Source: Miscanthus floridulus
Lineage: Eukaryota > Streptophyta > Magnoliopsida > Poales > Poaceae
DNA length: 64,000 nt
Assembly (NCBI RefSeq): GCF_019320115.1
Contig: NC_089591.1
Coordinates: forward strand, 58,094,078-58,158,077
Direction of reading: 5' to 3'
Numbering within the stretch: position 1 is the first letter of the stretch; every line of letters begins with the position of its first letter. Positions 37,301-47,479 of this stretch are shown here, piece after piece. A program made the translations under genes and the position numbers. The notes under the pieces are model-generated. The model did not search any database and had not been told where the DNA came from. It saw only the letters and a list, made by a program, of their open reading frames with translations.

Positions 37301-37700
37301 GGTTTCATAGAGGAGATATAGGAGCTAGCCTACGGTCCATTGAAGGCAACTCTTTTTTGCTGCCAGTGGGTCCGGCTCGAGGAAATCAACACTGACAGCG
37401 AAGGGTTCACTATCGTTGATCTCATTAAGACCGCAAGAGACGACCCCTTCGTCCCTGCAAGAGATGTTATGCAAGTCTTTTATTCAAGGGATAACAAGAC
37501 AAATAAAAGGCTAAAAGTAGTCCTAAAAAGAAGATTGTCGGTGTCGATGGAGTGACGAACGAAGAAGACTACAGGGGCTATCAGGAAATACCTCCATTTG
37601 GGACGAACGTACCCCTACTTATCCTTCAAAAGGTGACGAACCTGCTTACGTACGGCTTGATCACAACGAGGCCCTCATTGTTGATGCACCTAAAGATAGT
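34306..37700 (+). pseudogene. TNP2-like CACTA transposase (Transposase_21), broken
   Basis: A decayed transposase gene in pieces. The N-terminal transposase-associated domain (34306-34560) includes FRLCKDCKN and LINRGFMPNYTIWTMHGA. The Transposase_21 core at 35143-35433 has KCPKCEAPRYKEG and KLLRWHGKERKKDAIMRHPA, and 35626-36102 has GKGVPDVWDEY-like and DLPGQDSLSGHKTKGYTRC segments. The DUF4218-like segment at 36218-36865 includes HFPSTYFDISLHLLIHLIDQ. The DUF4216-like C-terminal part runs about 37100-37690. Many stops and frame changes and a 119-bp MITE at 34660-34778 rule out function. The parent protein would cut and paste the element by binding the subterminal repeats. Confidence 0.85.
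34660..34778. mobile_element. 119-bp MITE nested in the TNP2 gene, TSD AAT
   Basis: Near-perfect hairpin: CAGCCTATTCG at the left pairs with AACAGGCTG at the right, and aaacgatcgtggattat (34680-34696) pairs with ataatccacgatcgttt. The same three bases AAT flank it at 34657-34659 and 34779-34781. Confidence 0.85.
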
Positions 37701-37990
37701 TAGATTATTATTAACTATGTTATCATTATTCGAACATTGTTCACCAGCTATGTAATCTAATTTATATTTTGTGTGTTTCTCTAAAATTAAATAATTGACT
37801 ATATAATCAAATATTGAGATGATGTTTAGAAACACTATTATTTGATAATTATAGACCATTAATTAATTATCATGAAATTAAATATTTGAGACATAAATAT
37901 TTGTATTATTTTATAATAAATTATATGTATTTACATGCACTAAACGGATAAAAGAAAAAACATAACCTAAACTAACGTAATCCCTAATGC

Positions 37991-38050
37991 TAACGCAGCG
38001 GTTAAGGCTCTATAATCTGGACCTCAAATTAATTAACTCCCGTTCAGAGG
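37991..38050 (+). other. tRNA-like module 1, degenerate
   Basis: An A-box-like TAACGCAGCGG at 37991-38001 followed by GTTAAG, the same wording as module 3. Only a weak B-box-like CGTTCAGAGG follows near 38041. Probably a decayed copy. Confidence 0.35.
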
Positions 38051-38085
38051 ATAAAACAAAAAAGAAAACCTACCTTGACGTACTC

Positions 38086-38168
38086 CTTATCATAGCATAG
38101 CGGTAAAAGCTAGCTACTATGAAGCCCGCGTCCTTGGTTCGAATCCTAGGTGCGGCAAACTTTTTTTT
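38086..38168 (+). other. tRNA-like module 2 with A box, B box and T-run
   Basis: A box TAGCATAGCGG at 38093-38103 and B box GGTTCGAATCC at 38136-38146, both close to the pol III type 2 consensus, with 43 nt between their starts. A run of T near 38161-38168 could terminate pol III. The D arm can pair (TAGC/GCTA) but the acceptor ends do not, so this is not a functional tRNA. Confidence 0.6.
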
Positions 38169-38247
38169 ATATTTTTACATAATTAAATGAACCTCAACTT
38201 ATACTATAAAAATGATAACAAAATGTTTTCTAACATAAATCCTCCTT

Positions 38248-38322
38248 TAACACAGCGGTTAAGCCACTAATCCCTCTTTCTCGCTCCCTCGATTCGAAAC
38301 CCAGGCGGGATAATTTTTTTTA
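38248..38322 (+). other. tRNA-like module 3 with A box, B box and T-run
   Basis: A-box-like TAACACAGCGG at 38248-38258 and B-box-like GATTCGAAACC at 38291-38301, again 43 nt apart start to start, followed by a T-rich run near 38313-38320. Confidence 0.5.
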
Positions 38323-38389
38323 TTTTTTATCCAGAGCGCGACAGTGGCTTTGATTTAAAAAAAATAAAAGTTGAGCGGCAGCTGCTTTG

Positions 38390-38508
38390 CCAGGCCTATC
38401 ACTGTTGGTTTTTGCGTAAAAACCAGCAGTGATATATGGAATCACTGCCGGTTCTAAAAACCGGCACTAATGACCCTATCATTGCCAGTTTTTTATCAAA
38501 ACCAACAG
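38390..38508. repeat. Internal CACTA subterminal-type repeats
   Basis: Inverted pairs cactgttggtttttgcg...aaaccagcagtg, cactgccggttc...aaccggca and cattgccagttttt...aaccaacagtg. They resemble the true ends but lack a CACTA terminus. Confidence 0.7.
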
Positions 38509-38596
38509 TGATAAGAATATTCCCTTCACGGGTCACCAGTGCTCGCGCTGATCACCACAGCAGGAGCACTACTCTCACCTACCATGACAACTAGCC

Positions 38597-38603
38597 TATA
38601 AAA
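38597..38603 (+). promoter_or_regulatory. Possible TATA box for the second CACTA gene
   Basis: TATAAAA in the context cctataaaatgg. It follows the internal repeat cluster and is followed by a pyrimidine-rich leader-like stretch. The assignment to the downstream gene is an inference. Confidence 0.35.
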
Positions 38604-39344
38604 TGGTGCCCTGCTAGGGAGCCTCTCCACGGCTATTACCTGTGTTTATTTTGTAACTCTCTTTGTTTGCTGTTTATTTCTCCAGTTCGTTCTCTGCTTG
38701 CTAGTTTCCACATACATAGCCTCTCTATAGGAGAAAGCCCTCCACGTAGAGATATCGTTATGCATCGTAGTCCACCAAAATAGGGCACACAAGAGGTACT
38801 AGAAGAATGCTACTGAAGATAGAGCAACGTCGAAGATTGGAGACACCGTGAGGTTCACAGAGCCATCCGCTGCGGTGCGCTCTGGACTGTATGTTCAGAG
38901 AGACTTGGTATGCTCTAGGCAATTTCCTATCCTGGTGCGGCATTGGTTCATCGGCGCGATGCTGAGCTGAATCCGGTGTGCTTTGGACTGTACTAAGAAA
39001 AAAGCCATGTACAACAGAGGCATGGATTCATCGATGCCACCTTGTCATCTCCAACCGGTATAGCTCGTAGACCACCTCGGCGCTGCTGTTTGACCCTAGT
39101 TGGTACTAGAAGATGCTACTGAGGTGGTGAAATTATAATGTGTTGATATACATTGATTGTAACATTGACCTGTACGCATATAGGTCTTTGTTATCGTATA
39201 TGTAATTTTATTTTAAGGTCTTTGTTGTCATATATGTAATTTATTTCTAACATTTTTATTATTTTTTGATGTATTTCTGTACTCTATCTAAAAAAATATA
39301 TCATTGTTGTTAAAACTTTCCCACGGTCCTTTACATATATGCAC

Positions 39345-39425
39345 ATTCACTGTCGGTTCTATTTAAAATCCGGTAGTGATATTCACTTTCACTGTCTGTT
39401 GTAACTAAAAACCGACAGTGATGTC
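39345..39425. repeat. Internal CACTA subterminal-type repeats, second cluster
   Basis: cactgtcggttctatttaaaat followed by ccggtagtga, then cactgtctgttgtaac and accgacagtga. Confidence 0.65.
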
Positions 39426-39519
39426 TATGCCCCCCTATATAAAACAAACTGCCGGCCACATACATCGATCCCACCCACCCACGAAATCTCACATTTGTTG
39501 GGCAACTAGAAATCTATAT

Positions 39520-40235
39520 TCCGGTGTCGCATTGGTCTCAAAATTATTCTCAGGCTTGCACATGCCACGTGTGAAGGAAACACCAAGTTTAGAATTTTTC
39601 GAAGATGGTTTGTTACTTTCAGAGGTTTAATTGAATTTCCGCGCGACGACACCAATTAATTATTGGTTGAACTGAGTCTACCCATGAAAAAATCTAGAAT
39701 GGTGCCAAACTTTTACACAGGGTCTCATGTGCCCTAGGGATCATAATTTTGTTTAGGTCAATAAAAAATCTAGTGGGACAAAGATATAATTCACCCTCTT
39801 TTATCTCATTCAGGACAGAGAAAAACATAATAATAATAAAAATAAACAGAAAAACCTAAGATCTTGTGTGGGGCCTTAATTTGGGTATACATGCTTGCCA
39901 AAAAAATTTCAAGTCATTTCAACATAGGCGGAGTATACATGCTTCACAGAGGTACATGAGCCATTTCATCGAACCGTGACTATACACATAGGTTATCAAG
40001 GTTTTTGTGGTTCATATGAATTTTGATGTCGTATTGGTCTCAAACTTTTTCTTAGGCTTGCACATGCCACGGGTGAAGGAAACACTAAGTTTGGGATTTT
40101 CTGGAGATGGTTTGCTACTTTCTAAGGTTTAATTAAATTTTCGCGTGACGTCACCGATTAATTATAGGTTGAACGGAGTCTACCCACGAAAAGATCCGAA
40201 ATGGTGCCAAACTTTTACACAGGCTCTCATATGGC
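39520..40235. repeat. Direct repeat, two copies of about 210 bp offset by about 504 bp
   Basis: Copies at about 39520-39735 and 40023-40235 share cattggtctcaaa, aggcttgcacatgccacg, gtgaaggaaacac, gagtctacccaygaaa and atggtgccaaacttttacac. After the second copy the phrase gccaaacttttacacaggctct is repeated with short spacing (40205-40270). Confidence 0.8.
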
Positions 40236-40305
40236 AAACTTTTACATAGGCTCTCATGGTGCCAAACTTTTTGACCTTTTAGAGCGTTTAATAATTTATA
40301 AAATT

Positions 40306-40383
40306 AAAACAAAAAAATTGGGCCGCTTGGGACTCGAACATGGGTCTCGAGGGCTATATTGCGCGGTCTTAACCATTGTGTCC
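40306..40383 (-). other. tRNA-like module 4, inverted
   Basis: On the minus strand an A-box-like GGACACAATGG (40383-40373) and a B-box-like TGTTCGAGTCC (40340-40330) lie 43 nt apart start to start, followed by a T run (plus-strand A run, about 40312-40318). Confidence 0.5.
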
Positions 40384-40449
40384 GTCGGAGAATTTTGAAA
40401 GAAAGGGAAAAGATATGCTACTTAACCCATAACTGCTGCACACCCATTA

Positions 40450-40525
40450 CTATCGGGTCTAGGAATGGACCGGTAGTGATGTTGCCTCATCACTGTCGGT
40501 TTAGACCTAGCAACCGGCAGAGATG
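40450..40525. repeat. Internal CACTA subterminal-type repeats, third cluster
   Basis: ttactatcgggtctaggaat, accggtagtgatg, cactgtcggtttagacc and aaccggcagaga. Confidence 0.65.
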
Positions 40526-41389
40526 AGCCAGTGGGATAAAAATAAGGTGTGGGGTGAAATTTTTCAATGTCATTTCAACACCGCGCCAACACCTCCCCCC
40601 GCGCCACCAGAGCACCATCCCACACCGATGGGCACCAACGCCCCCGCGCACCCGTCCACCGCCCCATGCGTGGCGTTCTCGACCCCGCGCTCCTCTGCTT
40701 CAACGCCGACACCTATGCATCCCCTTGATGCATCCCCATTAGTCCTACGCTAGCACCCGCGACACCGTCCATCGCCCCACGTTAGAGCACCACGCCGTCC
40801 GTGCCCTCATTCCTCATCCACGATGCTGGTCGTGCCTCTCCTCCTCCATGCCTGCACTCCCACCGCCGAGGCCTTTAGGAGCTCACAGACAGCTGCTTCC
40901 CCACCCCCCACAGTGAGTGCATGGCTCACTGCCTGCTATGTGTTTGATGAAATGCCCGTTAGGTTAGCCAAGGCCAACCCGGGCTCTGCCCCCCTTCCTT
41001 CTTGCATATGAGCTTCAATTGCATACGAGCTTCAATTGCACATGAGAGTAGATTGTGGTGGAATGAATTCAGGTGCGGCAGTTAAATCAAAGCTGCTTGG
41101 TATAATATAGAAGGTGTAAAATTGTAGTACATGTATTAATTTGCAGCAGCGTGTGTTATCTCATGATGGTTTTGTTGATGTTGTATCCTAGTTGGTGTCA
41201 ACAGAAGATTGGATAGGAACTAGTTGTGTACCTTTATTTGTGACTTGGGTGACCACTTGCAATGAGTTAGTTTTCTATGTAGCTTCCCCAACTAGGTTCT
41301 ATCTCATTTTTGGAATTGATGCATCATTTTAGTGTTTGTGTTTGATGCTAAGTTTCTATTCTCTTTATTTTTGCATATGCTATTAGTAG

Positions 41390-44300
41390 TTGTCCGTAGC
41401 CAAAACTAACCACGATCGTGTCACAACCATGACTCGTCGTCGCCTGTTACCCCATCGCCAAAGAATAGATCGGCAACAAGAAGTAGCTAATATCACTAGG
41501 ACAGTAGAGCCGCATGATCCGACAAATGGTGACGGTGTCAATCAGGACGGTAAGAACGAGCAGCCATGGACCCCATCCGGCCTGCTCGAGTGGGGTCAAA
41601 ATGACCAAGATGGCCAGATAACTTTAGTACCATGTGACTATGTAGCCACATGTGACCATGTGACTAATCTATTGAGAGGGTCATAGCTTACTTGGAGTCT
41701 CTAGTAGGAGCCTCCATTGGCTGAGGAGCCAGAGGGTTTGGGTAGCAGGAAGGCTAGATCCAAGCGAGGCATGTCAAAGCATCCTATTGGTAGGAATGCA
41801 CACTGGCACATCACTGAGTTCGATGAATTCGGGGATCCACTCTCACCGCCTATAGCTTCGACCAAATACAAGACTATCCTCGAGTTACTTGTAAGGGACT
41901 TCATCTCGATTAGATACAGGAAGTGGATTGGGAAAGATAATTGTGGAGGGTTCCCAAAAGCGAGAAGGATTACATATGGGATATCAAGATCCCAGAGTAT
42001 TTCACTTTCCCGATGGAGTTTGACAAGGAGGTAGTCAAGAAAAAAGCAAAAGAAATCATGGAGACATGCTTCAAGAATTTCAAGGGGACATTGTGCAAAT
42101 ATTTTGTCCTCCAAAATAAAGAGCCAGATTTTGATGATGGACAGTTTAGCAACCAAAAGGACTTCTGGCAAGATTTCAAGGATTATAGGTTATCCAAGGA
42201 GTACTTAGAACTAAACAGGAAGAATAAGGAGAACTCGCAGAAAGCGATGAATCCTCATCATCTCGGCTCTCGTGGCTACGTCAAAAAGATGCCAAAATTT
42301 GAAGCAGAACTTGAAAAGATGGATCACCTTGCGAAGCAAGGCGTTCAGGTTGAGACCGCCCATTGGGAGTTAAGATCGGTAATATACTGTATGGGGAGGA
42401 ATGTACGCCACGTCGAGGATGAGAGCTTTAGCTCCATAAATCCACCCATGAGCGAACTCGTCCAGAGGATTGTGACAGAACCGCCTAATCTAATGCCTCC
42501 TAAGAGTATTTGTCTTACATTAGAAACTAAGTACTTAAGGGAGGACACCAAATTATGTAGTTCCATTGAGCACACCCCAAGGAAGAACCCAAAAATCCAT
42601 ATTTTTCCATCAGGATCACAAATGTGAGAATAAAGCTTACATCATTCTTAACCATTTGTTACATCACTTTTTATGCAACACCAGAGTATAATATTTACTA
42701 TTGATAATAGCAGAATATGATCATGTTATCAGAGTTATGAACAATTTAAGTTAACAGCGGAATATAAACATGTGATTAGAATTATAGCGGAAATAAATAT
42801 CTATTCATGACATGATGAAGCATTGATATGTAAACTATGACAACAGATTATAAAACTTCCATTTATAAAAACATTTAGGGAGAGTTATAAATAAAAATTA
42901 TGATCGCAGCGTAAAGAAAATTCTCTCTGAGCACACCAGGAGGAATCCACACACAAAGGTTAGCTCTAGCATCCACCTGTCATATGCAACAGGGGAAAAT
43001 AAACCCTGAGTACTCAATTGTACTTGACAAGACTTATCCGACAGGAGGAAAGAAAAGACTCCAAGGATATACAAGGCTACCTGGCTTGATGGTTTATTGC
43101 ATCTGCAGGAGCATTACTATACGTGCATCCTTATATTCAATTTTACTAGCAGTCAACATTAGTTCATTAACCAACCATTCTATGTAAGCACCTGTGCTAC
43201 TTTCAAGCAGGTGGTAAGCAATCAGAATTATTTTACCATCTTTCATCTTCCAGTTCTTACTACGATGCTAGAGTTTAGACAAGTCGTACCAACACTGGCG
43301 ATGATTCACCAATCAATGAGCCTAGCTAGGTACCCCAAAATACATGCTCCTACTTGTACCCCAGGCACTAAATAGGACCAACCCACTACCCTCCTATCAC
43401 GGGGTCCTGGTCCCCGTCCAAACTTAGACTCCAAGCCCCCGCTCCTGAGTCCCGGACTCAGAGCGGTGCAAGGACATCCACCCAAAAACCACCATGAAAG
43501 TCCATCCGAAAAGAGCCGGAACCCATAACAAGATAGTAACAAGTCTTCCCCGTGCCAATACTTAAGTATGTGCTTGGGATAATAAGTCTATGACTTGCCT
43601 AGCGTCCAATGCAATGGCCGGTCCTTAACTGATACAAACAGAAAAAACCATGTAACCAAGCTATGTCCCGTTGGTCACAGGACACAACCTCATACACCCA
43701 TCAATACCCAAACCATATCCCTGCCTGGTCTCTATTTTTTCTTTCACCATTTATATATTCTAAGTGATAATAACATAGTAATATATTTTCTATCTCTCGC
43801 GAGTGATAGGCAATCACTCGACTTCTACCAGAGTCCTATAGCATAGCAATCTACACGATCCTATCATACTAGGTAGACTCATAGGATATATATATATATG
43901 CAAGTGGGTTTCATTCAACTCCTTAAAACTTAATGCACAAATATAATTTAAAGTACAGAAAAGTAGGGGTTATGCACCAGGGCTTGTCCTGGGTAAGATT
44001 TAATTAGAAGTTAGCTTTCCATCATGGCGACACGATCTCCAAAAGTACCATTTCTCTAGCAACTCCCGATGACTCCACGATCCATCGACGTCCCTATTAT
44101 GATATGCAATGCTGATGCAATGCAAAGATGTAATTAATTAACTGCAACCGTGACTCGTAAAATACGATTTACGCTTTCAAGTTAATGAGCTAGTTCTAAC
44201 GACTAACGTACTAATCTATGTATCAACATCATCGAGAAAAGTGTCATTTTCCAAACAAACGTTTTAGTTATACAATTCCAAGGTTTTAATAAGTGTCCTA

Positions 44301-47300
44301 AAGTACTATTGTAGTAATAATATTCTAAGGACATATATTTTGTATTTCTATTTTCTTTTAATTTTATTTCAACCATTAAACTAGTATTTACAAGCTAAAT
44401 TACTACTCTAGACATCCAGTACCTAATGAACATAAATTTTTTACTAGAGTACAAACAAAGCAAAGTTACGATACTGTAAAAATTTCATAGCATTTGGAGC
44501 ATAAGAACTATTTTAATTAATTACAACAAACCCTAGAGTATTTTTTAAGACAATTATTTTGCAATAAAGCACATGATTTTATGTGTTCACAGTGTAGTAC
44601 AATCTATGTATAGTTCAACAAAACTGGATTTACCATTTTATGATTTTTATTTGATTTATTACGGATTTACAAACTTTAGCCATTTTAAACAAAATAATAA
44701 AATTAGCAGAAAAAAATAAACCACGGGCCGCATTAGGCCTAGCCGGCCTAGCCCAGAGGGCAAGGCAGCCCAGGCGCAATGGCAACAGGCCGGCCCAGCA
44801 GCGCGGGTGTGAGCAGCCCATGTGTGGCGAGCGTGGCCCAACATGGGACGGGGCGCGAGCGTCCCAACAAGCAGGCCCACGCGGCCAGGCAAGGTGGCGG
44901 TACAATTGCAAAGAGGCCCCTGAGTTTTTCCGAAACTAACCCATAGTATAGGATGCACTATTCATATGAGTCACCTATTTTACACCTAAAACCCTATATT
45001 AGTTTCTATTCACCTTTCTCACCTTTTCTCCCGCCCCAAAGGCAGAGCACGGAGTAGAGGAGGGGAACGAAACTGGCTCCCGGTTCCGGCCATCAAGCTA
45101 CTAGCCAGTGGGGGGTGAGCTGCACAGCCGCATGTCAAGGCGGCATTCGGATGCACCCACGCCAGGCCCTAGCCCGACCCGCAGTAGCCCATGGTGGCCC
45201 GGCCATGGCAGCTGGCGGCTACAGGTGGCAGCAGCACAATAGATGGCTCCCAGCCAATGAAGATAGTGGGGTGGCATGTGGGGGCATCGCGCGGCTCCAG
45301 CCGCACACGTGGGTGTCAACGGCTCGGCTAGACGCGGCTGGTGGAGCACCCGCCATGCGCGCAACGGTAGTGCACGGCTACGACGTGGCTCGACGCTGCT
45401 CGTCGCAGCAGGCGGCCATGGCGCCGTCGACGACAGGGGTGCTGTGGGTTTGGGCACGCTCGCACACGGTGGCCGAGCAATGGGAGTGGCCGCATGGCGT
45501 GCAGCTCTGGGCTAGGCGATAGCCAGATGGTACGCCCACCCATCCCCGGTGGCCCGACAGTGGCACAACATGACATAGACGCACGGGGTTTGGTGCTCGG
45601 TGGAGGCGAGGCGTTGGCAACAGAGGCTCGGGTGGCAGAGTCCCATGGTGGTGAGGCGGCTCGATGAGGCATCGACGCCAGACTGGGTCGCGGTCGTGGT
45701 GCCACTGCGACGCTGAGGTGGTGCCGTGGCTAGCACCGTCTCGGCCTCCGGGCATTACGGCCATGGTGGCTTTGATCTAGGAAGGAGGCAGAGAGCGAAA
45801 AAGGTCTATGGGGCTCATGCACATACGCGATGGCCGAGTGACGGCGGTGCAGCCATGTTGGGTGCTTGGCTCGGCAGAAGCGGGTAGAGACAAGACAGAG
45901 GCGAACAGCGGAGGTAGATAGCAGAGGCAGACAAGAAAACTAAAAGACCGAGAACGAGAAAAAGCAGGGTGAATGTAGTATGCAGCAGCAGTAGCTCAGG
46001 AAGGTGGCATGAACGGCCGAGAACGAGCGGGACAAGGTAGTTGGGGTGAGCGGCCAAGATCGTTCGCTACAGTTGCCGGTTCACGAACAGGGTGCCAACG
46101 ACACGTCCCTAACGCGTTCTAGCAAAGTTCGGTTAATTTTTGTAAGGGCGCCATGACACCCGTTCCCACCCTGACCTACACCGTTCTTGAGTACTCACGG
46201 TGGTACAAATCACTAAATAAAAACATGACACAAGCGTTTAAGAATTTTAATCAGAGTTTAAATTTCAATTTGATTTTTGAGCTATCAAAAATACCATGGA
46301 ACAACATCCATTCACCAAACCAATAGTTGCATTTTTAACTGCGAACTTGCACTTCAAATTTTTATTTAAGTTCTAATTACAAGTTATATTTTATTTGGTT
46401 TAAAAATTGGTTTTCATGCTCAATCCAATAGAACAAGCCATTCGCCATCTATTTGCTAGAATTATTGTCACACATTCCTAAATATCTTTACGCACTGAGT
46501 AATTTAACTTGGCGTTTATTTGAGTCCACAAAACTGAGTCACACATGATTCACTTATCACTTCAAGCATATTTTAAATCAAAAATCCAAGAAACTCGTTC
46601 TAAAAATTTTTCTTAGGCCTAAATCTCGGTGCTAAACGAGCTCATAACACCAGAGGTGTTACAAGGATCTCCCTAGGTAACTGAGAAGGCGAGTCGAAGA
46701 ATATGCGAATGTGCCTCATCCGGTGGACGACATCACTAAACCCGTCAATGTCAAGTTGTATATCCGTTAGAAATGGACAAAGGACAAGGTAGGCGCTCGG
46801 CTAGGCTAGGCCTGTGGGAGACAGGACCATTAATGGCTACCCAATTTCATAGGGGTACGCTCGCGTCACCATTGATAGAATACTTAATAAAAAGTATAAC
46901 AAGATACACATTGAGTACCCCGCAGCGAAAGATAGGCTGAAACTTGGTCATAACAAGGGCTCTCAAGTGGCCTGGCGCAAGCGCTTCATTAAGCTTGACC
47001 ACCAATTGTCCTCTGATGATGAGGACGACTGCGAGTCTTCGCCCGTCCACGATGATCACTCACCATCTCCCAACAGAGATGACTCCCCTCCTCATCCCTT
47101 GCCATCACCCCCGAGAAGATAGATGTCTCCTTCTATTCCTCCTCATCCAACTCCATCTTCATTAGCCCCGAGAAAAGAGAAGACTCCTCCTCCTCCTCCT
47201 CCATCTTTATTAGCCCTAGGAAAACAGAATTCTCGTCAGTCATCATCCTCCTCCTCCACCTCAGCCCAAAACAAGATCAAAGGCATCCTCGCAGTCGCAG

Positions 47301-47326
47301 AAAATATCCTTGGATTTGGTCGCTAA
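41390..47326 (+). pseudogene. CACTA second gene, Transposase_24-like part, split by a solo LTR
   Basis: An N-terminal segment at 41390-41686 (MTRRRLLPHRQ) is followed by 41717-42034 and 41941-42616, two overlapping frames with a frame change near 41940. The second carries the Transposase_24 signature NPHHLGSRGYVKKMPKFEAE after a helical stretch (KEIMETCFKNFKG). It breaks at 42616 where a 4-kb LTR is inserted. Beyond the LTR, at 46664-47326, the frame resumes with RRVEEYANVPHPVDDITKPV, an acidic-proline linker and a serine-rich stretch. Such proteins in CACTA elements are thought to act with TNP2 in DNA binding. Stops and frame changes mark it as dead. Confidence 0.8.
42617..46663 (-). repeat. 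Solo giant LTR, about 4.05 kb, inserted in the CACTA gene; TSD AGGAT
   Basis: The right end is GGTGTTACA at 46663, as in the LTR ending at 22892. The same five bases AGGAT stand at 42612-42616 and 46664-46668. Internal blocks follow the order of the 17807-22892 LTR: aaccctgagtactc near 43010, tactacgatgc near 43260, cggtccttaactgata near 43620, and a GC-rich block at 44700-46060. No gag or pol is present. The left terminus (cacaaatgtgag) lacks the expected TGTAACA, so that end may be mutated or slightly misplaced. Confidence 0.75.
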
Positions 47327-47479
47327 TGCTCCCAAAGTGGATCAACAAAAAAACAAAAGGTTGTTCAGTGGCAGCAGTTAGAAACTTGATGGAAGAAAAA
47401 TTTACAGCAGCACATCTCGAAGAAAGATCGTGTTAGTTTCTTCAATCTCTGTGCCTCACTGCCTCAATGTTTGTTGAAG

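Larger units (their letters stand above)
37701..38596. other. CACTA interior, noncoding, with tRNA-like modules
   Basis: No protein-coding feature. It holds three tRNA-like modules (listed separately) and an internal cluster of subterminal-type inverted repeats at 38390-38508. Confidence 0.6.
38604..41389. other. CACTA interior, noncoding
   Basis: No recognised coding exon. It contains a direct repeat (39520-40235), two more subterminal-type clusters at about 39345-39425 and 40450-40525, and an inverted tRNA-like module. The C-rich segment 40560-41000 has overlapping frames but no family match. Confidence 0.5.

Noticed and set aside
38086..38168. A functional tRNA gene
   Set aside because: A and B boxes fit, but the acceptor arms do not pair and no proper anticodon arm forms, so only a tRNA-like module is claimed.
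45101..45764. Several long frames in the GC-rich part of the solo LTR
   Set aside because: Same reason as for the other giant LTR; no start context, motif or homology.
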